Of a DNA stretch of 64,000 nt, positions 26,549 to 34,727 are shown in pieces; positions within the stretch are counted from its first letter, which is position 1; the number at the start of each line of letters is the position of its first letter. The stretch is from Neisseria brasiliensis (GTDB lineage Bacteria > Pseudomonadota > Gammaproteobacteria > Burkholderiales > Neisseriaceae): positions 1,860,001 through 1,924,000 of the forward strand of contig NZ_CP046027.1 of the NCBI RefSeq assembly GCF_009671065.1, given 5' to 3'. Both the position numbers and the translations under genes were made by a program. The notes under the pieces are model-generated. The model saw only the letters and a program-made list of their open reading frames with translations. It had not been told where the DNA came from and did no database searches.

Positions 26549-27501
26549 TTGAACAGGATTAACAGAGTAACCTCTATTCTTATTCAGCTGCAATCAAAAA
26601 AAATAATTCCTGCCAAAGAAATTGCACAGCGATTTAATATAAGCTTAAGGACAGTTTACAGAGATATCCGGACACTTGAAGAAGCCGGAATACCAATTGG
26701 ATCTGAGGCCGGAAAAGGATATTTTCTTGTAGAGGGCTTCCTACTTCCGCCGGTAATGTTTACAGCGGCGGAAGTGGGTGCATTGATTACAGCAGGGAAA
26801 TTTTTAAATTGCCATGGAGATGAATCATTTATAAAGGATTTTGATTCAGCTATGTATAAAATCAAATCTATTTTGAAGCATGGTGAAAAAAACTATGCAC
26901 AGGAGTTGGAGAACAGTATTAACGTGTACAGCACATCTGGACAGAAAAATACATTGGCGGATAACGTTATTGCAGCAATTCAGACTGCAATCTGCAATAA
27001 AAGGGTAATATCAATTCAATATCCTGCATCAGGAGGGCAAGAACCGGAAAGCAGAATGATAGAGCCTATATCACTGGGGTTTTATGAACAGAACTGGTAC
27101 TTAATCGGTTTTGCAGGCTAAGAAATGAATATAGGAATTTTCGTGTGGATCGGATTAAAAGCATTTGCATAGAAGAAGAGCTCTGTCAAAGCCATGATGG
27201 CTCTTTGGAACAAATATTAAAACAAATGCTTTCATATAAAAAACTATATAATGTAATTCTTAGAGCTGAAAAAGGGGAGACATACAATTCTATCAAGAAC
27301 AGGTATTCTCTCGGCTTCCTTGAAGAAACCGATTTGGGAAGTAAAATGGAAATCGAATTCCAGACAGATTCCTTTGAGATATTGAGCAAGCAGCTGATTG
27401 AATATGGATCAGGCATTGAAATAGTCCAACCTGATGAATTAAAATGCATAACCCGTAAACACCTGGCACAAATTACGAATCACTGCCTAAACTTGATTTA
27501 G
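26549..27501 (+). pseudogene. WYL-domain (YafY-type) regulator, frameshifted
   Basis: N-terminal helix-turn-helix (PAKEIAQRFNISLRTVYRDIRTLEEAGIPI) and WYL effector domain (ISIQYPASGGQEPESRMIEPISL and NWYLIGFA). Starts at TTG 26549 after AGAGGAGGAA. The frame stops at 27121 (GFAG then stop), but the next frame reads CRLRNEYRNFRVDRIKSICIEE and runs to 27501 with family-like sequence. One T missing from the T run near 27111-27114 explains this. The protein would lose its C-terminal third. The neighbour is a RibD-like reductase gene that it probably controlled. Confidence 0.83.
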
Positions 27502-27551
27502 AGAAAGCGATTGGTCTGTTATGTATTTTTTGTAAGGTTTCATATCCCCTG

Positions 27552-27569
27552 CTGACATACAGCTGTCAG
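27552..27569 (+). promoter_or_regulatory. Putative operator upstream of the RibD-like gene
   Basis: CTGACA-N6-TGTCAG palindrome, 43 bases before the reductase start codon and just upstream of a TATTATGAT -10-like stretch. Plausibly the site of the adjacent WYL regulator; inference only. Confidence 0.45.
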
Positions 27570-27611
27570 TGTATTATGATATTCTACTATCAAAAAGGAG
27601 GATTGAAAAAT

Positions 27612-28271
27612 ATGAAACCAAAGATAATTATGCACACACAAATTAGCCTTGATGGCCGCATTAAAGGCTTTGATAATCCGGAAGTTTACTACCAGGTTGC
27701 CGGGGGAATTCATTCGGATGCGGTGCTGTTTGGGTCCAATACTGTTTTTACTGCATTTGAAAAATATCCTGCTGAAACAGAGGCTGATTTTGAGAAAATC
27801 ATAACAAGCCCGGAGGACCCCAGACCAATAGGAGTCATACCTGACAGCAGAGGTATCTTGAGAAGTCTTCATTGCTTAAGAAATCTTGGATATCTGAAGG
27901 AAATTGTCATTCTGGTATCAACTGCCACTCCGAAGGAATATTTGAATTATTTGGAGGAAAGGCATTACCCATATATTGTGTCAGGAAATGATCATGTGGA
28001 CTATGAAAAAGCCTTTCAGATCCTGCATGAGCAATATGGGTGTAAATACATGCGGACAGACAGTGGCGGTGGATTAACCAACAAATTATTAGAAAACGGA
28101 CTTATTGATGAAATCAGTCTTGTGATATCACCATGTTTTGTAGGTAATAAAGAAAAACAACTATTTGATAACCTTCTGTTATCTGAAAAAGTTAATTTGG
28201 AATTGCAGGGAACAGAGAATGCAGAACATGGCTGTCTGTCATTGCGCTATGCTGTGAAAAATAAGGATTAG
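27612..28271 (+). CDS. Dihydrofolate-reductase-like protein (RibD C-terminal family)
   Basis: 219 residues with the RibD C-terminal fold of pyrimidine reductases. IIMHTQISLDGRI is the first strand/helix of the family, DAVLFGSNTVF and TPKEYLNYL follow, MRTDSGGGLTNKLLENGLIDEISLVISP binds NADPH. Such stand-alone proteins are common in Firmicutes next to WYL regulators; their substrate is usually unknown. Starts at ATG 27612 after AAGGAGG. Not a known resistance enzyme as far as I can see. Confidence 0.85.
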   Translation: MKPKIIMHTQISLDGRIKGFDNPEVYYQVAGGIHSDAVLFGSNTVFTAFEKYPAETEADFEKIITSPEDPRPIGVIPDSRGILRSLHCLRNLGYLKEIVILVSTATPKEYLNYLEERHYPYIVSGNDHVDYEKAFQILHEQYGCKYMRTDSGGGLTNKLLENGLIDEISLVISPCFVGNKEKQLFDNLLLSEKVNLELQGTENAEHGCLSLRYAVKNKD

Positions 28272-28410
28272 TGCAGCATACTTTAAAAAGTGTCTGTTGG
28301 GACAGTGTCCTAAAGGAAGCATAAGCTCATGGCTAGCGGCGGTGTTAAAGTAACGGCACTCGGCCCCAATATATAGTTGATATGCCCCTAAGCCTTTGAG
28401 GGCAAGGCGG

Positions 28411-28508
28411 TCAACCGCGCCTTTTCCGGTCCGCATACAGTCGTTCAATGAGGGTATCAAGCTCGGCAATGCGGCGGTGCTTCTCGGTGGTTCGTTTCTT
28501 CGCCGCCG
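28411..28508 (-). pseudogene. Fragment of a serine recombinase C-terminal coiled coil
   Basis: On the minus strand one frame reads KHRRIAELDTLIERLYADRK before a stop at 28411. This resembles the coiled-coil region (RIAELDRLFxRLYED) of large serine recombinases. It is GC-rich, unlike its surroundings, and is an isolated scrap about 30 codons long. Confidence 0.55.
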
Positions 28509-28932
28509 TTTTCGGCTAATTCTAATTGATCCGAACTGTAAGGATAAGCAATTATCCGGGGCTAGTTAAGTATCTTAGAGAGGAAGATAAAGATAAGTAA
28601 ACCAATTTTAAAGTTGTACCGAATAAAGCCTTCAAGAGGACAACATGCTTTTGAAGGCTTTATTGCTTACAATTACTTGGATTGTAACGCAAAAGCAGGC
28701 ACCAAATCAATGAAAAATAGCCTATCCAGGCGACTGTTTCAGAAATATGGGCTTCCGCCAAGGGGATACCAGTGGGGTGCGACATCTTTTTTGCCCACTC
28801 AAGGCATGTAGAGTCCATTGTTCTGTTGCGAAAAAGATAAAAAATCAAATCAGTTTTATAGAGATGTAAGTTGTTGATGATAACTTGCATCTTTTTCATA
28901 TGTTAAGATTGGAGTGATAAGGATGATAAAAA
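28509..28932. other. Stretch with no supported gene
   Basis: AT-rich spacer in the island. A short open frame at 28614-28811 has no ribosome site or recognisable product. CCAAGGGGATACCAGTGGGG and TTGTTCTGTTGCG look like fragments of older mobile DNA (the latter vaguely like an IS6-family end), but I cannot prove it. Confidence 0.4.
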
Positions 28933-29270
28933 ATGATACATGTAGTGAAGATACCAGTTAAAAATAAAACGAAAGAAGTAGTAAGAATTACAGTATATTG
29001 TAGAGTAAGTAAAAATATAGAAGAACAACGTTCAGGTTTAAATAGTCAAATTGCATATTTTAAAGAACTTTCTAACAAAGTAATAGAAATCGATTTAGCT
29101 GAAGTGTATCACGATGTTGGAAGAAGTGGGTTAATAAAGAATGGAAGAACAAGCTATAAAAAAATGATTGTAGATGGATTATAAGGCAAATTTGATTACA
29201 TTATTACAAAATCAGTTAGTAGGTTTATAATAAAGCATTGTAGTAAAATAAAAAAATATGATATATTTAG
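28933..29270 (+). pseudogene. Serine recombinase N-terminal fragment with internal stop
   Basis: ITVYCRVSKNIEEQRSGLNSQIAYFKE holds the catalytic Ser of the resolvase domain. EVYHDVGRSGLIKNGRTSYKKMIVDGL follows, then TAA at 29182. In the same frame after the stop comes GKFDYIITKSVSRF, the next conserved block, so this is an in-frame nonsense mutation rather than a natural end. The frame then degrades and is cut by the insertion sequence at 29275. Confidence 0.8.
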
Positions 29271-29274
29271 ATTA

Positions 29275-30117
29275 GGGCGTGTCCCTAATTTGAATAAGCC
29301 CAAAAGAGCCCTATTTTAACCCTATATTCCAACGAAATATAGGCAAACACAAACAATGGCGAGAACCGCAATAACTGACAACATATGGGAACAATTACAA
29401 ACAACCATGAAAGCGCACGGCTGTCATCAATGGAAGAACGACCGTACCGTGATGGAAGCCATACTATGGAAGCTAAGAACAGGTGCACCATGGCGAGACA
29501 TACCTATTGAGCTAGGGTCATGGAAAACCGCTTATAACCGCTTTAACCGATGGTCTAAAAAAGGCTTGTGGCAGAATTTTTTTTTGATCTACGAAAAGAA
29601 ATTGACAAAGAATGGGTATTCATCGACGGAAGTTATGTACGGTGTCATCAACATGCAAGTGGAGCTCGGCGTGGTTTCGATAGAGCAATTGGACAAAGCC
29701 GTGGCGGAAACACGACAAAAATACACCTATGTGTGGACTCGCATGGAAATCCGCTCGATTTTAAAGTCACTGGGGGTAACGTGCACGACAGTCAAGTTGC
29801 AAACGACTTGATAGAAGTCATACAAGAAGCCCAGTATTTTATCGCTGACAAAGGGTATGACTCGCAAGAAATCAGAGATAAAGCGATAGAACACGGTATG
29901 AAAGCTATTATACCAAAGCGTAAAAATGCCAAGAAACCTAACCCTGATTTTGATAGCTACCTTTATAAATTACGCCACTTAGTCGAGAATGCATTTGCAC
30001 GATTAAAGCAGTTTCGTAGTATTGCTACTCGCTATGAGAAATTAGCTCGTAATTTTAAATCGATGCTTTACTTGGCTTGCTCTATTATTCATGCTAAGTT
30101 AAATTGAGGACACGCCC
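29275..30117 (+). mobile_element. IS5-family (IS427-like) insertion sequence, copy 1
   Basis: 843 bp. Terminal inverted repeats GGGCGTGTCC...GGACACGCCC, flanked on each side by TA (target TTA/TAG), consistent with a 2-bp TA duplication. One transposase is encoded in two overlapping frames. The copy at 47249-48091 differs only at one base near the start of the transposase (CCGCA against CTGCA), as far as I can see. Confidence 0.92.
29356..30107 (+). CDS. IS5/IS427 transposase made by -1 frameshift
   Basis: Frame A starts at 29356 (MARTAITDNIWEQLQTTMKA) and reaches GLWQNFF at a run of eight T (29577-29584). A -1 slip there enters frame B, which reads LDLRKEIDKEWVFIDGSYVR and continues to 30107. 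The DDE triad is FIDGSYVR (D), FIADKGYDS (D) and VENAFARLKQFR (E). The full fusion is about 250 residues. Without the slip, frame A runs to 29811 in non-family sequence. Frame B has its own GTG/ATG-like start, but it lacks the DNA-binding N-terminus. Confidence 0.9.
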
Positions 30118-30147
30118 TAGTGATAATAAAAAAAAAGAGCTAAAAAT

Positions 30148-30519
30148 ATGAGTTGTCATAGTATTGGGCATGGATTAAATTCAGTGTCTAAAAAGGTATT
30201 AGAGTTGTATGATGAAGGGAAAATTGAATTTAGTGTTGCGAAAGATTTATTATACACCACAAGAAATGCTGTACATTATTGTGATGGAAATACGTATGAA
30301 GCGATTGCATGTTTTGATGGATGTAGATGTGCTAGATGTTTAAAGAAAACAAATGAGTTATATGGTCTTTATGATGCATTAGATGAGTGTAGAGAGTATT
30401 ATGATATTTTTAGCAATAAAGAAGATGGAGTATTATCTGGTGATCTTTGTAAGGATTGTTTTGATGAAATTTGTGAAAAACACCATTCGATTATCATAGA
30501 AGACGAAGTTGTATATTAA
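30148..30519 (+). CDS. Hypothetical Cys-rich small protein of the island
   Basis: 123 residues, not recognised. It has a helical N-terminal half (LNSVSKKVLELYDEGKIEFSVAKDLLY) and several Cys pairs that could bind zinc (CFDGCRCARCLK; LCKDCFDEIC). AT-rich codon use matches Firmicutes plasmid or conjugative-element genes. No good ribosome site apart from AAAAAGAG upstream. It lies immediately after IS copy 1. Confidence 0.55.
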   Translation: MSCHSIGHGLNSVSKKVLELYDEGKIEFSVAKDLLYTTRNAVHYCDGNTYEAIACFDGCRCARCLKKTNELYGLYDALDECREYYDIFSNKEDGVLSGDLCKDCFDEICEKHHSIIIEDEVVY

Positions 30520-30795
30520 AAAAGTTTTACTCGATAATGGGTAAATCTTCAACTTTTAGCGGAATTATTAGCAGATAGTAATAATATACCTATGATATTT
30601 GTGAAGTTTAATCTTATATTTTCAATAAGGGATTACTATACACATTGCTTATCTCTTTTAATCTTTGATTCACGTTGAGAGTGTTGTCTTGATGTCAAGG
30701 GTTCAGAAGTAACATGTGAAAAAGGCTTGAAAATAGGTCATTTTAAAAATAGATTGTAATTTTTAAGTACATTGAAATCACGAAAATGCTTGTAA
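30520..30795. other. Gene-free spacer
   Basis: AT-rich, stops in all frames; I see no promoter, repeat or RNA that I can support. Confidence 0.5.
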
Positions 30796-31335
30796 ATCAG
30801 GGCATGGAAACATATCAATACGGACAGTGGAGTTGACAGAGTAGTAACCAAAATTGAAGGTGTGAACTGGTCTTTTAGCGATAAAATGTTTGTCTACTTT
30901 ATAAATGATTTAGAGATGTATAGTAAGTGGGAATATTCAGGTGAAAGTGAGTTGCTTATGTTGGAATATAAAGAGGGCATACTATCTTTTGATAATATAA
31001 TGCAATTCTATTTAGATAAAATGATGCGGGATAAGGTTATTGATTCAATTCCTTCATTTTTTCAGCAGTTACTTAGAATCTGTAAAAAGTTTAAAGCATT
31101 AAAAGACATTAGTAACGCATTTGGAAGGGATAAATTAATCCAAGTAACTAAAGAAAATATTTTAATAATATTCCATCAAGTCTGGCAAAGGTATTTATAC
31201 AGGGAAAATATTTCTGTATTCAAAACTATGGAAAATGAGCTGTATACAATTTTCAAAGGAATGAAATGGAACAGTTTTATGAATAAAATAAAAGTATTCG
31301 TTCAGAAGCCGGAAGTAAAATATATCAATCTGTAA
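30796..31335 (+). pseudogene. Hypothetical protein, probably 5'-truncated
   Basis: The frame is open from 30796 (after a stop at 30793) and reads INTDSGVDRVVTKIEGVNW, then NWSFSDKMFVYFINDLEMYS to the stop at 31335. The sequence before the only usable start (GTG 30862) looks coding, and no ATG with a ribosome site is present, so the true N-terminus is probably lost. The product is helical and charged, with WQRYLYRENISVFKTMENEL; family unknown. Confidence 0.45.
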
Positions 31336-31343
31336 CCTTTGCA

Positions 31344-31610
31344 ATGGTGGAAGCATATTGGAATAAGGATAAAAGTATTATAGATAAGCAGGGTTGAGAG
31401 GAAGAGTCTGAGTATGGACCAGATTAATAGTTGAACTATCTAAACATAAATTGGCAGATTTCGGAATAGAATTTACTATTGTAAATCTTTAAAATATGCG
31501 TCAGTTTTATCTTGCTTTTCCAAAAACTACGTATTGTGTCGCGAATTGAGTTGGACACATTATCGCTTGCCTATGCGAGTGGAGAAACCCCGTGAATTTT
31601 AACGAATAAA
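31344..31610 (+). pseudogene. Remnant of a YhcG/DUF1016 nuclease gene
   Basis: Several frames together give MVEAYWNKDKSIIDKQG, EEESEYG, VELSKHKLADFGIEFTIVNL, NMRQFYLAFPKT and CRELSWTHYRLPMRVEKPREF. In this order they match the N-terminal domain of YhcG-type (DUF1016, PDDEXK-associated) proteins: YWNIG, ELSKRL, NLRYMRQFY, ELSWSHYRLLMRV. At least three frameshifts or stops separate them and the nuclease domain is absent. Confidence 0.72.
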
Positions 31611-31706
31611 TTTACTCCACCATTATGTAATGAAAATACTTTTGTCATGGTGTATAAGGCCTTTATTTTACTGTATGTGGAGTCATAGCATTGCTATGTA
31701 GAGTTG

Positions 31707-31735
31707 AAAAGCCTGATAAACAAAGGCTTTCTTTT
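31707..31735 (+). terminator. Weak hairpin with T-rich tail
   Basis: AAAAGCCT and AGGCTTT form a 7-bp stem around a 9-base loop, followed by CTTTTATTT. It lies in the gene-free stretch between the YhcG remnant and 31845. Confidence 0.45.
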
Positions 31736-31844
31736 ATTTATGTCTACTCAAAAATACTGCTTTCATTTGTATTTTAATAAAAAATTATGTTATGCTCGAT
31801 ATGGAATAAAAAACACATTTAAAATGGAATAGGAGAATGTCAAG

Positions 31845-31931
31845 ATGAAGATTAATATAAGTACCATTATAGAGGCGATTGAAATGGCAGATGATAATTT
31901 TACATTTTTTTTATCTGATAAAAATAATATT
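31845..31931 (+). pseudogene. Truncated 5' end of a UPF0158-like gene
   Basis: Good ribosome site (AGGAG) before ATG 31845. The first 20 codons, MKINISTIIEAIEMADDNFT, resemble the start of UPF0158-family proteins. The reading then breaks into AT-rich sequence next to the convergent ABC-transporter gene, so only the 5' end remains. This marks a junction between two former mobile segments. Confidence 0.5.
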
Positions 31932-31949
31932 TCTTTTAATTTTTTCATT

Positions 31950-33767
31950 TTACTGCACCACCTTTGTTTGAACTTTCAAATCAATCGCCTCTGTATAATG
32001 TTTCCACATTTCAGCATAACGTCCATTTTTCTGTATTAAATCATTATGTTTTCCACTTTCAATTAAGCGACCATTTTCCATAACAATAATTTTATTTGCA
32101 TTACGAATTGTAGAAAGACGGTGTGCAATCATAATGACAGTTTTGTCTTGCATAAGTTTCTCAAAAGCCTTTTGTATCAAATATTCATTTTCAGGGTCGC
32201 TAAATGCAGTTGCTTCATCTAATACAATGATAGGGGCGTCTTTAATAATAGCTCTTGCGATAGCAATTCTCTGTCGTTCTCCACCTGAAAGATGTATACC
32301 TTGTGTTCCGACTACTGTATCATATCCGTTTGGTAATTTAGAAATAAAATCATGACACTGTGCCGCTTTAGAAGCTGATATGACTTGCTCTTTTGTTGCG
32401 TTTGGATTTCCCATGCGAATATTATCGAAAATACTTTGCTTAAAAAGAAATATATCTTGAAACACAAAGCTAATATGTTTCATTAAGTCATTAGTTCCAA
32501 CTTCACGAACATCAACATTTCCTATTTTAATGCTTCCAGAGGTTACGTCCCAAAAACGAGAAATCAAATTAGCAATCGTACTTTTTCCACCACCAGATAA
32601 GCCGACGATCGCTGTTATTTCCCCTTGCTTTGCTTCAAAAGAAACATTTTTTATTGCCAGTTCATTCTCTTTTCCAGTATAAGAAAAACTAACATTATCG
32701 AATGTAACATTGTCATTATCAAAAGTCTTTGATATTTGTGTATCTTTTAAGACTGGAATATTAAATATTTCGTCCATTCTTGCAACATTTCCATTGATTT
32801 GCATAAACGATTCTGAAACATACATAATTTTGTTAAGTATACCCGCTACTGCTGGAACAAAGAGCAAATAGAAGATGAAAGTCATCAGAAATTCTTTCTG
32901 GTTTACTGCATTAGTACCAATTAAAATACCTACGGGTATAAGCACAAGATAAATATTGTTAATTATCGTTGTAAATGCAGGCATACAATTTTGCCAACCT
33001 AATGAAAATTTCAATACCCATTCTGTATATTGAGAGATTGCATGTTTTAACTGTTCAAATGAATTAGCTGTCTGATTAAAAGCCTTAACGACTGGCATAC
33101 CTCGTACATATTCAACAGACGCATTATTCATATCTTCAAGAGCAATTTGATATTTCCCCATATTTTCTTTCATTGCCCCACTTCCATAACCCATAAACTG
33201 AACAATAAAAGCTAAAATAATACCAACAAGAGAAGCAATGCCGAATCTCCAATCAATAGCAAATAATAAAATAACCATAACAATCGGAGCAGTTACGGAA
33301 GCCACAAAATCAGGAAATTGATGTGCAATGAAACCCTCAACACTTTCTATATTTTCGTCCATGATTTTTCTTAACCGTCCACTTCCAATCGTCAAATGAT
33401 AACCTAAAGGTATTTTGGTAATATGTTCTGCAAATTTAACCTTTAATTCATACAATGTTCCAAAAGCCGCAAGATGAGAACAAAATATCGCCAAAAAATA
33501 CAACAAAATATTTGCGATAATTCCACCCAGAGCCAACCAGCCATACCCTATTACTTCATTGACATCTAAGCTATTCAAATTTGGATAAACTTGAAGAATA
33601 GAACGAATGATGAAGTAAACTGCAATATAAGGAATAAATGAAGCAATCGACGCTAAGGAAGAAAGAATAGCGGATATAAAAATCAGTCCTTTCTTATTTG
33701 AAGCCAGTTCCATACATCGTGCCAAGCCAGTTTTAGGCTTTACCTGTTTTGGCGTTTTCTTTGCCAT
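31950..33767 (-). CDS. ABC exporter half-transporter (membrane domain fused to ATPase)
   Basis: 605 residues: six-helix membrane domain (residues ~25-320) then ATPase (~350-590). Walker A GLSGGGKST, Q-loop VFQDIFLF, signature LSGGERQRIAIARA, Walker B IIVLDEAT, H-loop MIAHRLS. It resembles the YbtP/Q-IrtA/B-like transporters that usually occur as two adjacent genes under an AraC regulator in Firmicutes elements. Only one half is present here; the partner would be expected below 31950 and is missing, so it must act as a homodimer or be inactive. AGGAGG precedes the start. Confidence 0.88.
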   Translation of the reverse strand: MAKKTPKQVKPKTGLARCMELASNKKGLIFISAILSSLASIASFIPYIAVYFIIRSILQVYPNLNSLDVNEVIGYGWLALGGIIANILLYFLAIFCSHLAAFGTLYELKVKFAEHITKIPLGYHLTIGSGRLRKIMDENIESVEGFIAHQFPDFVASVTAPIVMVILLFAIDWRFGIASLVGIILAFIVQFMGYGSGAMKENMGKYQIALEDMNNASVEYVRGMPVVKAFNQTANSFEQLKHAISQYTEWVLKFSLGWQNCMPAFTTIINNIYLVLIPVGILIGTNAVNQKEFLMTFIFYLLFVPAVAGILNKIMYVSESFMQINGNVARMDEIFNIPVLKDTQISKTFDNDNVTFDNVSFSYTGKENELAIKNVSFEAKQGEITAIVGLSGGGKSTIANLISRFWDVTSGSIKIGNVDVREVGTNDLMKHISFVFQDIFLFKQSIFDNIRMGNPNATKEQVISASKAAQCHDFISKLPNGYDTVVGTQGIHLSGGERQRIAIARAIIKDAPIIVLDEATAFSDPENEYLIQKAFEKLMQDKTVIMIAHRLSTIRNANKIIVMENGRLIESGKHNDLIQKNGRYAEMWKHYTEAIDLKVQTKVVQ

Positions 33768-33784
33768 AATAAATCCTCCTAACT

Positions 33785-33827
33785 AAAAAATGATGTAGTT
33801 AGCTCTTGCTAACATACATCATTTTAC
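33785..33827 (-). terminator. Hairpin between the AraC-like gene and the ABC gene
   Basis: AAATGATGTAGTTAGC and GCTAACATACATCATTT pair in a long stem with one bulge; on the minus strand T-rich sequence follows. It probably attenuates read-through into the ABC gene. Confidence 0.65.
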
Positions 33828-33890
33828 TTTTTATATTTATTTGCTTCTACTCCATAGCTATATATCTATCCAAAAAATAGCCCAAAAGTG

Positions 33891-34616
33891 TTAATTTTCT
33901 GCCTTTCGATAATCTTTAGGTAAAATACCATATACCGATTGAAATGCAATAGAAAATTTACTTGCATTACTATATCCAAGACTTAACGCAATATCATTTA
34001 TTTTACGCTTTGAATTTCTTAATTCATTAGACGCTATATTCATCTTGTATTTTTTTATGTAAGAATAAGGAGTATCTCCATATACTTGTGCAAAGACTTT
34101 ATACAGTAACGACAAGTTAATTCCTTTTTCATAAGCTAATTGTTCCAGAGATACTTTTTCTTCTAAATGTTCTGTCATATATTTGCAAACATCTTTTGTT
34201 ATTTGTATATATTTTTTGTTGAAATATCGAAATTCAGTTTCTTCATTGCCCGACAGTTTGTTGATGAAATATAAAAATTCGATTGCTTTAACACGAAAAT
34301 AGGTAATACTTTCCTTATCTTTAGCATTATAAAATTCTTCAAAAAGATGTCCTAACTCAAAGTCTGCATGACTTAAATATCCATTTTTATTTAACTTTAA
34401 TCTTTCACTTATTTTGTCCATATCTAAGCAAAAATCATTTAGAATTTTTTGTGTATCTGCACTAAGGGCGTGTTTATCTATGACTAAGCTAAATGCGTAA
34501 CATTTTTTTAGGGGAAAGGAAAAAGATATAGGCAAATGTTTAGTCCCCATAATACTGAAATATCCTTCTGACAAATAAAACATCTGATGATTAGAAAATT
34601 CACATTCATACCTGGT
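33891..34616 (-). pseudogene. AraC-family regulator, 5'-truncated
   Basis: The C-terminus has two helix-turn-helix units: VSLEQLAYEKGINLSLLYKVFAQVYGDTPYSYIKKYK and INDIALSLGYSNASKFSIAFQSVYGILPKDYRK. The first Met in the open frame is at 34583, but coding-like sequence (TRYECEFSNHQMFYLSEGYFS) extends upstream to about 34616, where it meets a stop and foreign DNA. About 80-100 N-terminal residues appear lost. It lies upstream of the ABC gene that it likely regulated; DNA binding may persist. Confidence 0.75.
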
Positions 34617-34727
34617 GATTTAATCCATAGCTTAATTGAAAAAATAATAGTTTATGATAAACACGAATTTGAAATAGTCTTTAAATTCAATATAGACAAT
34701 TTGGTAGGAGGAACAGACGATGAGTAA
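34617..34727 (+). pseudogene. 3' end of a second large serine recombinase
   Basis: In the frame GDLIHSLIEKIIVYDKHEFE then IVFKFNIDNLVGG this is the typical C-terminus of a large serine recombinase. It ends at 34727 and overlaps the start of the intact recombinase by ATGA. Everything upstream has been replaced by the AraC/ABC module at about 34616. The two genes were therefore once a tandem recombinase pair. Confidence 0.75.

Noticed and set aside
28614..28811. 65-codon frame in the island
   Set aside because: No ribosome site, no recognisable sequence and mixed composition; probably chance.
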